A DNA stretch of 64,000 nt from assembly GCF_016862215.1 (NCBI RefSeq), contig NZ_BOMN01000100.1:1-64000 (forward strand). The letters run 5' to 3'. Positions 42,394-51,267 of this stretch are shown piece by piece (the first letter of the stretch is position 1; every line of letters begins with the position of its first letter). The position numbers and the translations under genes were made by a program. The notes below the pieces were generated by a model. It saw only the letters and a list, made by a program, of their open reading frames with translations. It had not been told where the DNA came from and made no database searches. Origin of the DNA: Winogradskya humida. GTDB lineage: Bacteria; Actinomycetota; Actinomycetes; Mycobacteriales; Micromonosporaceae.

Positions 42394-44208
42394 ATGAACG
42401 AGCCCCTGCCACGCGACGAGCCCGGGCCGGCATCGACCGGCTCTCCTTCGCTGGGCTCGCCTTCACTGGGCTCGCCTTCATTGGGCTCGCCTTCATTGGG
42501 GTTGACGCCGCTCTCTCGGGTGCGGCTGGACGAGCTCCTGCAGGAGATGCTCGACCGGGTCGGTGAGGTCGTCGCCAGCCGGGAACGGTTGCGCGCCCTG
42601 CTGGACGCGGTGGTCGGCATCGGGACCGACCTCGACCTGCGCAGCACGTTGCAACGCATCGTCGAGGCGGCGTGCGCGCTCGCCGGGGCACGTTACGGCG
42701 CGCTGGGGGTGCTCGCCCCGGACAAGACGCAGCTGTCCGACTTCATCACCTACGGCCTGTCCCCCGAGAACCACGCGAAGATCGGCGACCTGCCGCACGG
42801 CCGCGGCCTGCTGGGCCTGCTGATCACCGACCCCCAGCCCGTACGCCTCCCGGACATCACCGAGCACCCCCGCTCCTACGGCTTCCCGCCCGAGCATCCC
42901 CCGATGCACAGTTTCCTCGGCGTCCCCGTGCGCACCCGCGACCAGATCTTCGGCAACCTCTACCTCGCGGAGAAGCAGGGCGCCGCCGAGTTCACCGACG
43001 ACGACGAGGAGATCGTGGTGGCCCTTGCCGCGGCAGCGGGCGTGGCGATCGACAACGCCCGCCTGTTCGCCCTCGCCCAGCGCCGCGAACGCTGGCTCTC
43101 CGCCGCCGCCGAGATCACCTCGGTGCTGCTGGGCACGGTCCGCCGCCAGGAGGCGTTGCAGCTGATCGCCCGCCGGGCCCGCGAGATCGCCGGCGCGGAG
43201 CTGGTCCTCGTCCTGCTCGCCGACCCCGGATTCGAGGACGCCCGCTACCGCATCGAGGTCGCCGACGGCGCCGAAGGCCTGGTCGGCCGCATCCTCTCCG
43301 TCGACGTCGACGCCCTCCACACCGGCACCGTCAACCTGCGCGACGTCGCCGACTGGCCCGCCCCGGTCCCCGACGGCCCCGCCATGGCCGCCCCCCTCGC
43401 CGCCGGCCCGCCCACCACCTCGCCCACCAGCTCGGCGGCTGGGTTCCCGGGCAGCTCGCCGTCGGCGGCCACGCGGGCGGATCTGCCACAGGGTGTGCTG
43501 ATCGTCGCGGGCCTGGCCGGCGATGGCAGTGACGATCCGGCGCTGCTGTCGAGCTTCGCCGGGCAGGCGGCTCTCGCGCTCGAACGGGCCCGCGCGCAGG
43601 AGGAACGCGAGCTGCTCGTCGTCCTCGAGGATCGTGAACGCATCGCCCGTGACCTGCACGACGTCGTGATCCAGCGGCTCTTCGCCACCGGGATGCAGCT
43701 CCAGGGCGTGGCACCGCACGCACTGCGCCCCGAGGCGGCCAAGCGGATCAACGCGGCCGTCGACGACCTGGACGCCACCATCCGCGACATCCGCCGCTCC
43801 ATCTTCGAGCTGCGGGCACCCGCGGGCACGACCCTGCGTACCGAACTGCGCGACACCGTCCAGGCCGCCGCCGAAACGCTCGGCTTCCGCCCCACCCTCG
43901 ACGTCACCGGCCCGATCGACAGCGCGGTCCCCGACGACGTGGTCCCGGAGCTCCTGGCCGTCCTCCGCGAAGCCCTCTCCAACACCGCAAGACACGCCCA
44001 AGCCTCATCGGTACGCGTCTCAGCGCGCGCCGCCGACGGCGAAGTCCTCATCCGCGTGGAGGACAACGGCATCGGCACCGACCCCGCCGCAGCCCGGGGC
44101 GGCCTGATCAACATGACCGAACGCGCCCGCGACCTCGGTGGCAGTTTCGACATCACCCCCGCCCCCGCCGGCGGCACGATCCTCACCTGGCGCGTCCCCC
44201 TCGGGTGA
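42394..44208 (+). CDS. DevS/DosT-like GAF sensor histidine kinase
   Basis: 604 residues. A disordered N-terminus contains four to five copies of G-S-P-S-L (15-bp DNA repeats, about 42440-42500). Two GAF domains follow (about 65-205 and 215-390). The HisKA_3 segment is RERIARDLHDVVIQRLFATG, and the HATPase has EALSNTARHAQAS. GAF-A resembles heme-binding DevS, but the heme histidine is not assigned here. No response regulator adjoins. A TACTAT hexamer seven bases before the ATG suggests an independent leaderless transcript. Confidence 0.9.
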   Translation: MNEPLPRDEPGPASTGSPSLGSPSLGSPSLGSPSLGLTPLSRVRLDELLQEMLDRVGEVVASRERLRALLDAVVGIGTDLDLRSTLQRIVEAACALAGARYGALGVLAPDKTQLSDFITYGLSPENHAKIGDLPHGRGLLGLLITDPQPVRLPDITEHPRSYGFPPEHPPMHSFLGVPVRTRDQIFGNLYLAEKQGAAEFTDDDEEIVVALAAAAGVAIDNARLFALAQRRERWLSAAAEITSVLLGTVRRQEALQLIARRAREIAGAELVLVLLADPGFEDARYRIEVADGAEGLVGRILSVDVDALHTGTVNLRDVADWPAPVPDGPAMAAPLAAGPPTTSPTSSAAGFPGSSPSAATRADLPQGVLIVAGLAGDGSDDPALLSSFAGQAALALERARAQEERELLVVLEDRERIARDLHDVVIQRLFATGMQLQGVAPHALRPEAAKRINAAVDDLDATIRDIRRSIFELRAPAGTTLRTELRDTVQAAAETLGFRPTLDVTGPIDSAVPDDVVPELLAVLREALSNTARHAQASSVRVSARAADGEVLIRVEDNGIGTDPAAARGGLINMTERARDLGGSFDITPAPAGGTILTWRVPLG

Positions 44209-44234
44209 CCCGCCGCGACCGCCTGGCGTTCGGC

Positions 44235-45209
44235 TCAGACCTCGAGCGTCCAGCGCACGAATCGCTGCGTAGGAGTGAATCCGGCCGCTTCGTAGAGCCT
44301 GAACGAGCTGAACGGGTTCGCCGAGTCCACCTGCACGACGACCCGGTCGTAACCGTGGCCGGCTGCGGCCCGGAGCCCACGCCCGATCAGTGCACCGGCG
44401 ACACCCCGCTTCCGGTAGCCCGGTTGTGTCGCGATGAGCATGAAACGCGCGTCGCGGATGCCGGTGGCCGCCGTGTTGGCGTCCCAGGACATCGTCACCA
44501 GCATGCCCGCCGGTGTCCCGTCCGCCACGTCCCGGACCAGGAAGCTGACCTCGGGCCGGAATGCCTGGTTGATGACCTCGCTGCGCCAGGAATCCGCGGG
44601 CAGCGGCGCCCACAGGTAGTCATCCTTGAACGCCTCGTTGCGGACCAGCCGGAACTCCTCGTCGTTGTCCTGCGACCATGGCTCGGCCCGCAGTCCGGCA
44701 GGGATCTCGGTGTCACGGATCGCGTCACCGAGCGGGTGCACCATGTTCTGGTAGTAGCGGGCCGGCAGGAAGCCTTGCGAGCCCAGTAGTTCCGCCAGGC
44801 CGGCGATGCCCTCGAGCCGATGGACGTCGACCACCAGCCTCAGCGTCGGGTGGTGCAGCGCGTGCAGCCGCTTCGCCGCCGCCACCCCGGCTTTCACCAG
44901 CCTGGCGCCGAGGCCCCTGCGCCGGTGGCCGGGGGCCACCCCGCCGTCCATGACGATCCGATGGACCTGGTCCGCGTCCGGCTGGTACCGGACTTTCATG
45001 AAGCCTGCCATGACGGGTCCGTCGAAGGCGGCGAGACTCCCGCGTTCCAGCTCCGCATAGGGGTCGGTCAGTTCCTGGAGGGCGTCCTGCTCGTCGTAGT
45101 ACTCGCCGACCTTGTCGACGGTCTCCATGGCGTTGAGCAGGTCTGCTCCCGCCCGGGCGTCCTGGCTGGTGAGCGGCCGCCAGGTGAGGGGGCTCGAGGC
45201 TTCATGCAT
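44235..45209 (-). CDS. Tandem GNAT acetyltransferase
   Basis: 324 residues with two GNAT domains; the acetyl-CoA loops read APGHRRRGLGARLV and QPGYRKRGVAGALI. The two-domain layout recalls mycothiol synthase MshD, but I cannot confirm the MshD substrate residues and would not name it so. The start at 45209 is supported by TAGCCT seven bases upstream (leaderless type). It converges on the kinase gene with only 26 bp between. Confidence 0.8.
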   Translation of the reverse strand: MHEASSPLTWRPLTSQDARAGADLLNAMETVDKVGEYYDEQDALQELTDPYAELERGSLAAFDGPVMAGFMKVRYQPDADQVHRIVMDGGVAPGHRRRGLGARLVKAGVAAAKRLHALHHPTLRLVVDVHRLEGIAGLAELLGSQGFLPARYYQNMVHPLGDAIRDTEIPAGLRAEPWSQDNDEEFRLVRNEAFKDDYLWAPLPADSWRSEVINQAFRPEVSFLVRDVADGTPAGMLVTMSWDANTAATGIRDARFMLIATQPGYRKRGVAGALIGRGLRAAAGHGYDRVVVQVDSANPFSSFRLYEAAGFTPTQRFVRWTLEV

Positions 45210-45301
45210 CCGGCGGAGGCTAATCCCCCTGCGCTGCGGCTGTCGCCTCATTTTCAGGGGATCAGGGGCTCACCGCCGGCCCGGGTCATGGCCCGGCGCG
45301 C

Positions 45302-46321
45302 TCAGACGCTGTCCGCGAATTCAGCGATCACCCGCAGGATCGGGGCGCGGCCGGCGAAGCGTTCCGTGAGGTCACGTCTGTCGTAGCCGGTCTGGGCGGT
45401 GCCCGCGGTGGCCAGCATCCGGGGCGCCATCCAGAAGAACTTCGCCGCGCCCGCGACGCGGATCGCCCGGCGGACGTCGTCCGGGTGCAGGGTGCCGCGC
45501 GTACCGCGTACATAGGAATCGGTCACGGTTTCCAGGGCCTCGTCCAAGAGTTGCAGGTCGAGGAAACCGTCGGAGAAGGAGTCCAGGGCGAGGTTCGCCG
45601 CGTCCTCACCGATGGGGCCCGGACCCACGTGCGCCCAGTCCAGCAGCACCGGCCCGCGCTCCGCACCGATCAGGTTCATCGCCCACACGTCGTGGTGACA
45701 CAGGGTCCTCGGCAACGCCCGCGCCGCCGCCAGCACCTCGAAACGGCGCTCCCACAACCGCCGCAGCCCGGCCCGCAGCTCCGGCGGCCACGACGCGACC
45801 GCCGCCGGATGCTCCCAGTCGAGGTCATCCGGAACGGGCAACCCGAGGCCGCCCTCGGTCAGGAAGTCCCGGGCGAGCCACTCGACCTCCATCGGCCCCC
45901 GCTGCACCCACGCAGCCTGGGCGACACCCAGCCGGTACGCGACATCCCCCAGCTCCGCCGGCCCCCACGTCGTACCGGCCGCACCTGGCACGTCCTCGAG
46001 CCACATCGCCACCGACCCGTCCGCACGCTCCTGCACGGACAGGCACTCAGGAGCCGACAGGCCTCCCTCGGCGAACACCGTCCCCGGCAACCCCGCCTCG
46101 TACGCGGAAGGCTCCCGCCGCCAGTAATTGAAATGCCCCGGATCCGCGCTGGCCGCCAGATGCGGCAACGCCCCCTCCCGCCGCGGCGTAGCCACCTTCA
46201 GCACCACGGGCCCCTCGTCCCGCCGCACCCGCCACACCCCACCGGTGACCTCGTTCGCCGTACCGTGCTCAAGCCCCTCAGCAACCCACTCGCCGCGCAC
46301 CAGATCGGTCGGAAACGTCAT
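45302..46321 (-). CDS. Aminoglycoside phosphotransferase-fold protein
   Basis: 339 residues of the APH/choline kinase-like fold. The catalytic loop H-H-D-V-W-A-M-N and the metal-binding LLDWAHVGPG are intact, so it should be an active kinase. The N-terminal lobe has VVLKVATPR with the ATP-binding lysine. The substrate is unknown; most such genes in actinomycetes are not proven resistance genes. TAGGCT six bases before the ATG suggests a leaderless transcript. Confidence 0.85.
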   Translation of the reverse strand: MTFPTDLVRGEWVAEGLEHGTANEVTGGVWRVRRDEGPVVLKVATPRREGALPHLAASADPGHFNYWRREPSAYEAGLPGTVFAEGGLSAPECLSVQERADGSVAMWLEDVPGAAGTTWGPAELGDVAYRLGVAQAAWVQRGPMEVEWLARDFLTEGGLGLPVPDDLDWEHPAAVASWPPELRAGLRRLWERRFEVLAAARALPRTLCHHDVWAMNLIGAERGPVLLDWAHVGPGPIGEDAANLALDSFSDGFLDLQLLDEALETVTDSYVRGTRGTLHPDDVRRAIRVAGAAKFFWMAPRMLATAGTAQTGYDRRDLTERFAGRAPILRVIAEFADSV

Positions 46322-46423
46322 GATCCGAGCCTAGTAAGCCCCCCTCGACAAGAACCATTCCGTCGCGCGGACGATTTATCCCGCCATCGAAAATGTTAGA
46401 TTCGCACGCGCGGGGAGGCTGCA

Positions 46424-46592
46424 ATGACCACCACGGGTGAACGCGTCGAGGCGGCTGACTGCTCGAATCCGCGCCTCCGATCTGTCCCATCTGGAAACGG
46501 ACGGCCGGCTCCCGGACAGGATCCGCCGATCTCAGCGCCTGATCCAGGACATCTTCGAGTCCGGGCAGCCACTCGCCGACTACGTTCCCTGA
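46424..46592 (+). pseudogene. Probable frameshifted small gene
   Basis: An ATG at 46424 has a very good GGGGAGG site and starts MTTTGERVEAAD. The natural-looking continuation lies in the next frame (RIRASDLSHLETDGRLPDRI, ending QPLADYVP at 46592). One missing or extra base around 46455-46465 would join them into a protein of about 55 residues. A GTG at 46437 could also start the second frame alone. It overlaps the convergent MarR gene end. I do not recognise the family. Apart from this, the 258-bp gap holds nothing. Confidence 0.4.
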
Positions 46593-47110
46593 CGGCCTGA
46601 CGACGCGGGCTTGAGGTCCGCGCGGAGTTGCTCGTTGCGGGCTGCGGTCACCGCGACGATCTCGGTGAGCAGGTGCTCCATGTGCTCCAGGGTCGCGTCG
46701 TCGTAGCCGTCCAGTGTGTTGTTGAGGTGTTCGCCGGTCGGCAGGAAGAAGTCCTCGGTCCGGGAGCGGGCCTGCGGCGTGAGGCGCAATCGGACGATGC
46801 GGCGGTCGGTGTCCTCGCGGCTGCGGACGACAAAACCGGCCGTCTCCAGTCTGTTCAGCAGCGTTGCCGTGCCGCCGGAGGCGAGGCCGATGCGTTCGGA
46901 CAGCCGTACCGGTGACAGGGGGTCGCCGGTGGCTTCGGCCCACAGGATCTCCGCGATCGCGACGGCGTCGTTCGCGTGGATGCCCAGGGTGCGGGCCAGG
47001 TGCCGGGTCAGCTCGACGTGGGTGTCGGTGTAGGTGCGCAGCAGTTGCAGCAGCCTGGACCGCCGGCCCGGCTCGAAGAGGGAGTCGGTGTGTTCGCCCT
47101 GGACCGCCAT
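46580..47110 (-). CDS. MarR-family regulator
   Basis: 176 residues. The winged helix is SPVRLSERIGLASGGTATLL with wing SREDTDRRIVRLRLT. It diverges from the flavin monooxygenase gene, with palindromic sites between, so it probably represses that gene and itself. The start could be the ATG at 47110 or a GTG at 47119; neither has a clear ribosome binding site. Confidence 0.9.
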   Translation of the reverse strand: MAVQGEHTDSLFEPGRRSRLLQLLRTYTDTHVELTRHLARTLGIHANDAVAIAEILWAEATGDPLSPVRLSERIGLASGGTATLLNRLETAGFVVRSREDTDRRIVRLRLTPQARSRTEDFFLPTGEHLNNTLDGYDDATLEHMEHLLTEIVAVTAARNEQLRADLKPASSGRQGT

Positions 47111-47134
47111 GGGGTGCACTCTACTCGCTCATGC

Positions 47135-47169
47135 AGTAGCTTATTCAGCAAGTTACTCTCTTAGAGAGT
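47135..47169. promoter_or_regulatory. Palindromes in MarR/monooxygenase promoter
   Basis: AGTAGCTT-N7-AAGTTACT (47135-47157, 7 of 8 pairs) overlaps ACTCTC-TTA-GAGAGT (47155-47169, perfect). They lie upstream of the monooxygenase ribosome binding site, as expected for MarR operators. Confidence 0.65.
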
Positions 47170-47187
47170 CTTTTGCCGGGAGGTCCC

Positions 47188-48438
47188 ATGAATACGACCG
47201 ACGAGAACCCACCACGGGTCCTGGTGACCGGCGCCAGTATCGCCGGACCCGCCCTGGCCTGGGGGTTGTGCCGGGCCGGCTTCGCCACGACCCTGCTCGA
47301 ACGCGCCCCGCAGCAGCGCAACGCGGGCCAGAACGTCGACATCCGCGGTGCGGGCCATGAGGTTCTGCGGCGGATGGGGCTGCGTGCCGAGGTGGCCGCG
47401 GCGGGCACCGGCGAGCTGGGGACACGGTTCCTGCGCCCGGACGGCAGTGTCTACGCCGCCTTTCCCGCCCGTCCCGGCGAGGACGGGCCCACCGCCGAGC
47501 TGGAGATCCTGCGGGGACAGCTCTCGGCGTTGCTGCTGCGGGCCACGGCGGGCGGGGTCGAGCACCGCTACGGCGATCACCTGGTCGGGGTCGCCCAGGA
47601 CCGGCATGGCGTCGACGTGGTCACCGCCGCCGGGCGCCGGGAGCGGTACGACCTGCTGGTGGTCGCCGAGGGCCGCCGGTCCAGGACCCGAGACCTCGTC
47701 TTCCCGTCCGGCACGGGAGCCGGCTACCACGACCTGGGGCAGTACGTCGCCTACGGCACCATCGACCGCGCCGGGAACGACGACCGGTGGTGGCGATGGC
47801 TGACCGCGACGGGCAGGCGCGTCGCGTCATTGCGCCCGGACAACGTCGGCTCCACGCGGGCGACTCTCGCCTTCATGGCCCCGCCGATGGGAGTGGACCG
47901 GCTCGATGCGGGGGCACAGATCAGGGTGCTGCGCGAGCGGTTCGCCGGCGTGGGCTGGGAAACCCCGCGCATCCTCGACGGGTTCGCCGCCCGGCCGGAC
48001 GAGTTCTACTTCGAGCGCATCGAGCAGGTACGCGTCCCGCGCTGGTCACACGGCCGGGTCGCCATCGTCGGAGACACCGCGTGGGGCGCCCCGACGGGAA
48101 TGGGCACCACGCTCGCCCTGCTGGGAGCACACGTCCTGGCGGGAGAGCTCGCCACGGAACGGGACCGCGGCACTTCGTTCGATCCGGCGCGCGCCTTCCG
48201 GGCGTACGAGAAAGTGCTCCGGCCGCACGTCGAGAAGACGCAGCAGCTGCCTCCGGGGGTTCCGGGGATCGCGCTGCCGGACTCCCGCTGGGGTCTGCGC
48301 GTGCTGCACGGCGTCCACCGCCTGACCGCGACCCGGGCACTGCGTACCGTCGCGGAACGCGCCCTGTTGTCCTCCGCTTCCACCAGCCTCGCCCTGCCGG
48401 AATACCCTCGGCTGCAAGCGCCCTCGGGAGGAAAATGA
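47188..48438 (+). CDS. FAD-dependent aromatic-type monooxygenase
   Basis: 416 residues of the PHBH/TetX-like group. The dinucleotide fold VLVTGASIAGPALAWGL is at the N-terminus and the second FAD motif appears as VAIVGDTAWGAPTGMGTT. ATG 47188 has GGGAGG upstream. Controlled by the divergent MarR gene, it probably oxidises a drug-like or phenolic compound. A small gene overlaps its stop. Confidence 0.9.
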   Translation: MNTTDENPPRVLVTGASIAGPALAWGLCRAGFATTLLERAPQQRNAGQNVDIRGAGHEVLRRMGLRAEVAAAGTGELGTRFLRPDGSVYAAFPARPGEDGPTAELEILRGQLSALLLRATAGGVEHRYGDHLVGVAQDRHGVDVVTAAGRRERYDLLVVAEGRRSRTRDLVFPSGTGAGYHDLGQYVAYGTIDRAGNDDRWWRWLTATGRRVASLRPDNVGSTRATLAFMAPPMGVDRLDAGAQIRVLRERFAGVGWETPRILDGFAARPDEFYFERIEQVRVPRWSHGRVAIVGDTAWGAPTGMGTTLALLGAHVLAGELATERDRGTSFDPARAFRAYEKVLRPHVEKTQQLPPGVPGIALPDSRWGLRVLHGVHRLTATRALRTVAERALLSSASTSLALPEYPRLQAPSGGK

Positions 48439-48686
48439 TGAACGTGGCGGGCCCGGACTGGCAGGGCCGGTACGTCGCGGCGCGCGACCAGTTGCGCGAC
48501 CAGCACGCCGCCCTGGTCGCGCTGATCGGGCGGCAGCTGACAGCGGGGTGGACCGGGCACGATCCGGTGAACGGCCGCTGGTTCCAGGGCCTGCCCGTCG
48601 TGCTGGTGTTCAACCACCTCGACGACACCGGGATCTCGGACGGCATGGGCGCGGACGTCCGCAGGGTTCGGGACCTTCGGCCCTGA
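48438..48686 (+). CDS. Small hypothetical protein coupled to the monooxygenase
   Basis: 82 residues, translationally coupled (the monooxygenase TGA overlaps the ATGATG start; GGGAGG is six bases before 48438). A helical N-terminal half (PDWQGRYVAARDQLRDQHAA) is followed by a beta-like part with GRWFQGLPVVLVFNHLDD. There is no signal or membrane segment. Family not recognised; coupling suggests it assists the monooxygenase. Confidence 0.6.
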   Translation: MNVAGPDWQGRYVAARDQLRDQHAALVALIGRQLTAGWTGHDPVNGRWFQGLPVVLVFNHLDDTGISDGMGADVRRVRDLRP

Positions 48687-48719
48687 CCCCGGCGCGGGTG
48701 GCGGCGCGACCGTAGAGGA

Positions 48720-49685
48720 ATGAGCGAAACCATGGCCGGGTATGCCGGTGGCGACCTGCGCCTGGCGGCGTCCGCAGCGATCCGGGCGCCCTCGTTGCAC
48801 AATTCGCAGCCGTGGGCGTTCCGGCTGCGGGACGGCGGGATCGAGGTGCTCGCGGACCGGTCGCGGCAGCTCGCGATCGCGGACAGTGCCGGGTGGGCGG
48901 TGCGGCTGGCCTGCGGGGCGGCGACGTTCAACGCGGGGCTGGCGCTCACGGCGGCGGGCCGGCCCGCGGCGATCGCGCTCCGGGCGTACGGTGAGATGAT
49001 CGCGAGACTGACCCCCGCGACGCCGCGGCCGCCCACCTACGGTGAGGTCGATCTTGCCTCGGTGATGGCCCGGCGGATGAGCAACCGGCGGCCTTTCTGG
49101 CCGGATCCGGTGCCGTCCGAGCTTCGGGTACGCCTCATCGAGGCCGCCCGGACCGAGACGGCGTGGCTGGAACTGCTCGTGGGGACAACCGCGCTGACCG
49201 CGTTCGGTGAAATCGCGCGCAGTGCGGACAGGGTGCTCCGGCGCAACCCCCGCTATCAGGCGGAACTCGCCGGATGGACGTACGTCACCGCGGCCTTCGA
49301 CGGGGTCCCGGTGAGCGCGGGCGCCCCACTGCCCGAGCCCCAGGATCTCCTTCCCCAGCGACCGTACGGAGACCACCGCCGCGCCCCCGGCCGCGACTTC
49401 GAACCGGAGCCGCTCGTGGCGATCCTCGGCACGACCGGCGATCGCCCCGTGGACCAGGTCGCCGCCGGGCAGGCCCTGCAACGCGTCCTGCTCACCGCGG
49501 CCGCCGCGGGCCTGGCCACCTCGATGATCTCCCAGCCGATCGAGGTCCCGGCCGCCCGCGACCAGCTCCGGCGCTCACTGCGCCGCGACGGTGTCCCGCA
49601 GATCGCCCTGCGCATCGGGTACGGCCGGCCGGGCCGCCCCACGCCCCGGCGCCCACTGGAGGAAGTGCTGCGAACCCCCGGATAA
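48720..49685 (+). CDS. Acg-type nitroreductase-fold protein
   Basis: 321 residues. The start SAAIRAPSLHNSQPWAFRLR is the FMN-contacting motif of the Acg/nitroreductase superfamily, and the C-terminal half has LLTAAAAGLATSMISQPIEV. Acg proteins in mycobacteria belong to the DevR regulon, so it may share control with the UspA/GAF kinase genes 5 kb upstream; no DevR box was found here. The start could also be the ATG at 48732. Confidence 0.85.
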   Translation: MSETMAGYAGGDLRLAASAAIRAPSLHNSQPWAFRLRDGGIEVLADRSRQLAIADSAGWAVRLACGAATFNAGLALTAAGRPAAIALRAYGEMIARLTPATPRPPTYGEVDLASVMARRMSNRRPFWPDPVPSELRVRLIEAARTETAWLELLVGTTALTAFGEIARSADRVLRRNPRYQAELAGWTYVTAAFDGVPVSAGAPLPEPQDLLPQRPYGDHRRAPGRDFEPEPLVAILGTTGDRPVDQVAAGQALQRVLLTAAAAGLATSMISQPIEVPAARDQLRRSLRRDGVPQIALRIGYGRPGRPTPRRPLEEVLRTPG

Positions 49686-49694
49686 CCTGTGCGA

Positions 49695-50051
49695 ATGCGC
49701 AATGGTTGTGACGCCGGCGACGTGCGCCGGGTCGCGCTCGGGCTGCCCGGCGTGGCCGAGATGGAGAGCGACGGCTTCGACTTCCGGGTGGGCAACAAGG
49801 GATTCGTCTGGTCCTATCCGGAACGGTTGCCGGGCAAGCCCCGCGTGATCCGCACGGACGTCGCGGTGCTCTATGTCGGCGACGAGGCGGAGAAACAGGC
49901 ATTGCTGCTCGGCGAGCCCGACCTGTTCTTCACCACGCCCGGCTACGGCGGCCTGCCGCTGGTGATGCTGCGGCTGGCGAAGGTGGACGTGGAACGCCTC
50001 ACGGAGTTGATCACCGACGCCTGGCAGATGCGCGGTAGTGGGGACCTTTGA
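49695..50051 (+). CDS. MmcQ/YjbR-family protein
   Basis: 118 residues with the family's pattern: VRRVALGLPGVAEMESDGFD near the start, FRVGNKGFVWSYPER, and LVMLRLAKVDVERLTELITD near the end. The fold is DNA-binding-like, but the role is undefined. TAACCT six bases before ATG 49695 indicates a leaderless start; an in-frame GTG at 49689 would lie within the spacer. Confidence 0.85.
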   Translation: MRNGCDAGDVRRVALGLPGVAEMESDGFDFRVGNKGFVWSYPERLPGKPRVIRTDVAVLYVGDEAEKQALLLGEPDLFFTTPGYGGLPLVMLRLAKVDVERLTELITDAWQMRGSGDL

Positions 50052-50098
50052 GTCGCGCAGGGGTTGCGGTCGGGGGCGGGCAGGGCCAGCGTGGTGGC

Positions 50099-50632
50099 AT
50101 GTGGCCGATGCCGGAAGCCGAGTGCTGGTTGCATCCCGCGGTGCGGGTCCGGGCGTCGGCGATCGCGGGTGAGGGGCTCTTCGCCGCCGACGACATCCCG
50201 GCCGGCACCGCGCTCTCCCGGCTCGGCGGCCGCCTCGTCACGGGCCAGGAGCTGCAGCAGTTACTGACGGAGTCGACAACCTACGTGGACACCATCACGG
50301 TCTTCGACGACTCCCACCTGGTCCTCCCACCCGCGCAGCCCAACGGCAAGGGCAACCACAGCTGCGACCCCAACCTGTGGTGGGACGAGCCCTACACCCT
50401 CGTCACCCGCCGAGCCGTCCACGCCGGCGAGGAACTCACCAACGACTACGCCACCAGCACCGCCGACCACGACTTCACCATGGTCTGCCGCTGCCCGGCG
50501 ATGACCTGCCGCGACCTGATCACCGGCGACGACTGGCACCGCCCCGACCTGCGCGAACGCTACGGCAACCACTGGGTCCCCGCCCTGCTGCACCGCATCG
50601 ACCTCGACCCCGGCAAGAAGAAGAGGCGCTGA
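50099..50632 (+). CDS. SET-domain protein
   Basis: 177 residues. The SET core is visible as N-H-S-C-D-P-N and G-E-E-L-T-N-D-Y, with a cysteine cluster VCRCPAMTCRD resembling the post-SET zinc site. SET proteins are lysine methyltransferases in eukaryotes; free-standing bacterial ones are scarce and mostly uncharacterised. The N-terminal strand VRVRASAIAGEGLFAADDIP is standard. The ATG at 50099 is chosen because the region before it has no SET character. C-terminal Lys/Arg run. Confidence 0.85.
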   Translation: MWPMPEAECWLHPAVRVRASAIAGEGLFAADDIPAGTALSRLGGRLVTGQELQQLLTESTTYVDTITVFDDSHLVLPPAQPNGKGNHSCDPNLWWDEPYTLVTRRAVHAGEELTNDYATSTADHDFTMVCRCPAMTCRDLITGDDWHRPDLRERYGNHWVPALLHRIDLDPGKKKRR

Positions 50633-50675
50633 CAGCGACGGCGGCAGGGCCTCTTGTCGTCGGCCCCGTCGGTGT

Positions 50676-50768
50676 CGTCACGTTCCGTCACCTCGGCCAG
50701 AACGTATATGTTGTATGCCGAGACATGATTGCCGAGCGCTTGACAGCCAGCACCTCCGGAAATTGCGG
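50676..50768. repeat. Left inverted copy of a dispersed noncoding repeat
   Basis: Contains GCCAGAACGTAT (50696-50707), GACATGATTGCCG (50722-50734) and GCTTGACAGC (50738-50747), which reappear in reverse complement at 51064-51114. With the right copy it bounds a 635-bp gap (50633-51267) with no supportable gene. Between the arms I see only a GC-poor, featureless stretch. Confidence 0.8.
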
Positions 50769-51047
50769 CATGCAGGCCTCCCGCACACTTTTCTGCGACA
50801 TCTGCGTCGTGCCCAATAGTCGATGATTGTGTCACGCGGTGGACAACACAGAGTGTCACCGTGGTGGGTCGTGCGCTGAATCCCGATATGCCTTTTCGAA
50901 GCGGAGAACCCGAAGGACAGCGGAATTCCCCATGCCAAACCGCGGCGCGCGGTGACACCGTGTAGTGCCTTCGCGGAAGCCAGCCGAAGACCGCCCGACA
51001 CGAGCTCAGATGTGCACTTTCATTGCATCGAAACCCTTAGTAGCGCA

Positions 51048-51134
51048 GTAAATGCGAGCGCCCGCTGTCAAGCACACGGCAATCATGTCCGAGCACCTGA
51101 CACATACGTCTGGCTTAGGGGACTGACGGTGACA
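51048..51134. repeat. Right inverted copy of a dispersed noncoding repeat
   Basis: GCTGTCAAGC (51064-51073), CGGCAATCATGTC (51077-51089) and ATACGTCTGGC (51104-51114) mirror the left copy over about 70-80 bp with several mismatches. The TGTCAA...CAATCATGTC core also occurs in the palindrome at 21572-21594. Confidence 0.8.
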
Positions 51135-51267
51135 ACCGTGGCTGCCAGGTCCGGGCCGATCACCCGGTCGCGGGCATCCAGGGCCCATTTCGTGGACCTG
51201 CTCGGCCAGTCAGGCGCCGGCTCAGAACCGGCGGCCGATCGTGCGTTCCGAGCAGGAGTGCAGAGCT

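Noticed and set aside
44235..45209. Mycothiol synthase MshD
   Set aside because: The tandem GNAT layout fits, but I could not confirm family-specific residues; a general GNAT call is safer.
45302..46321. Aminoglycoside resistance determinant
   Set aside because: The kinase fold is clear, but the family is broad and nothing in the context indicates resistance.
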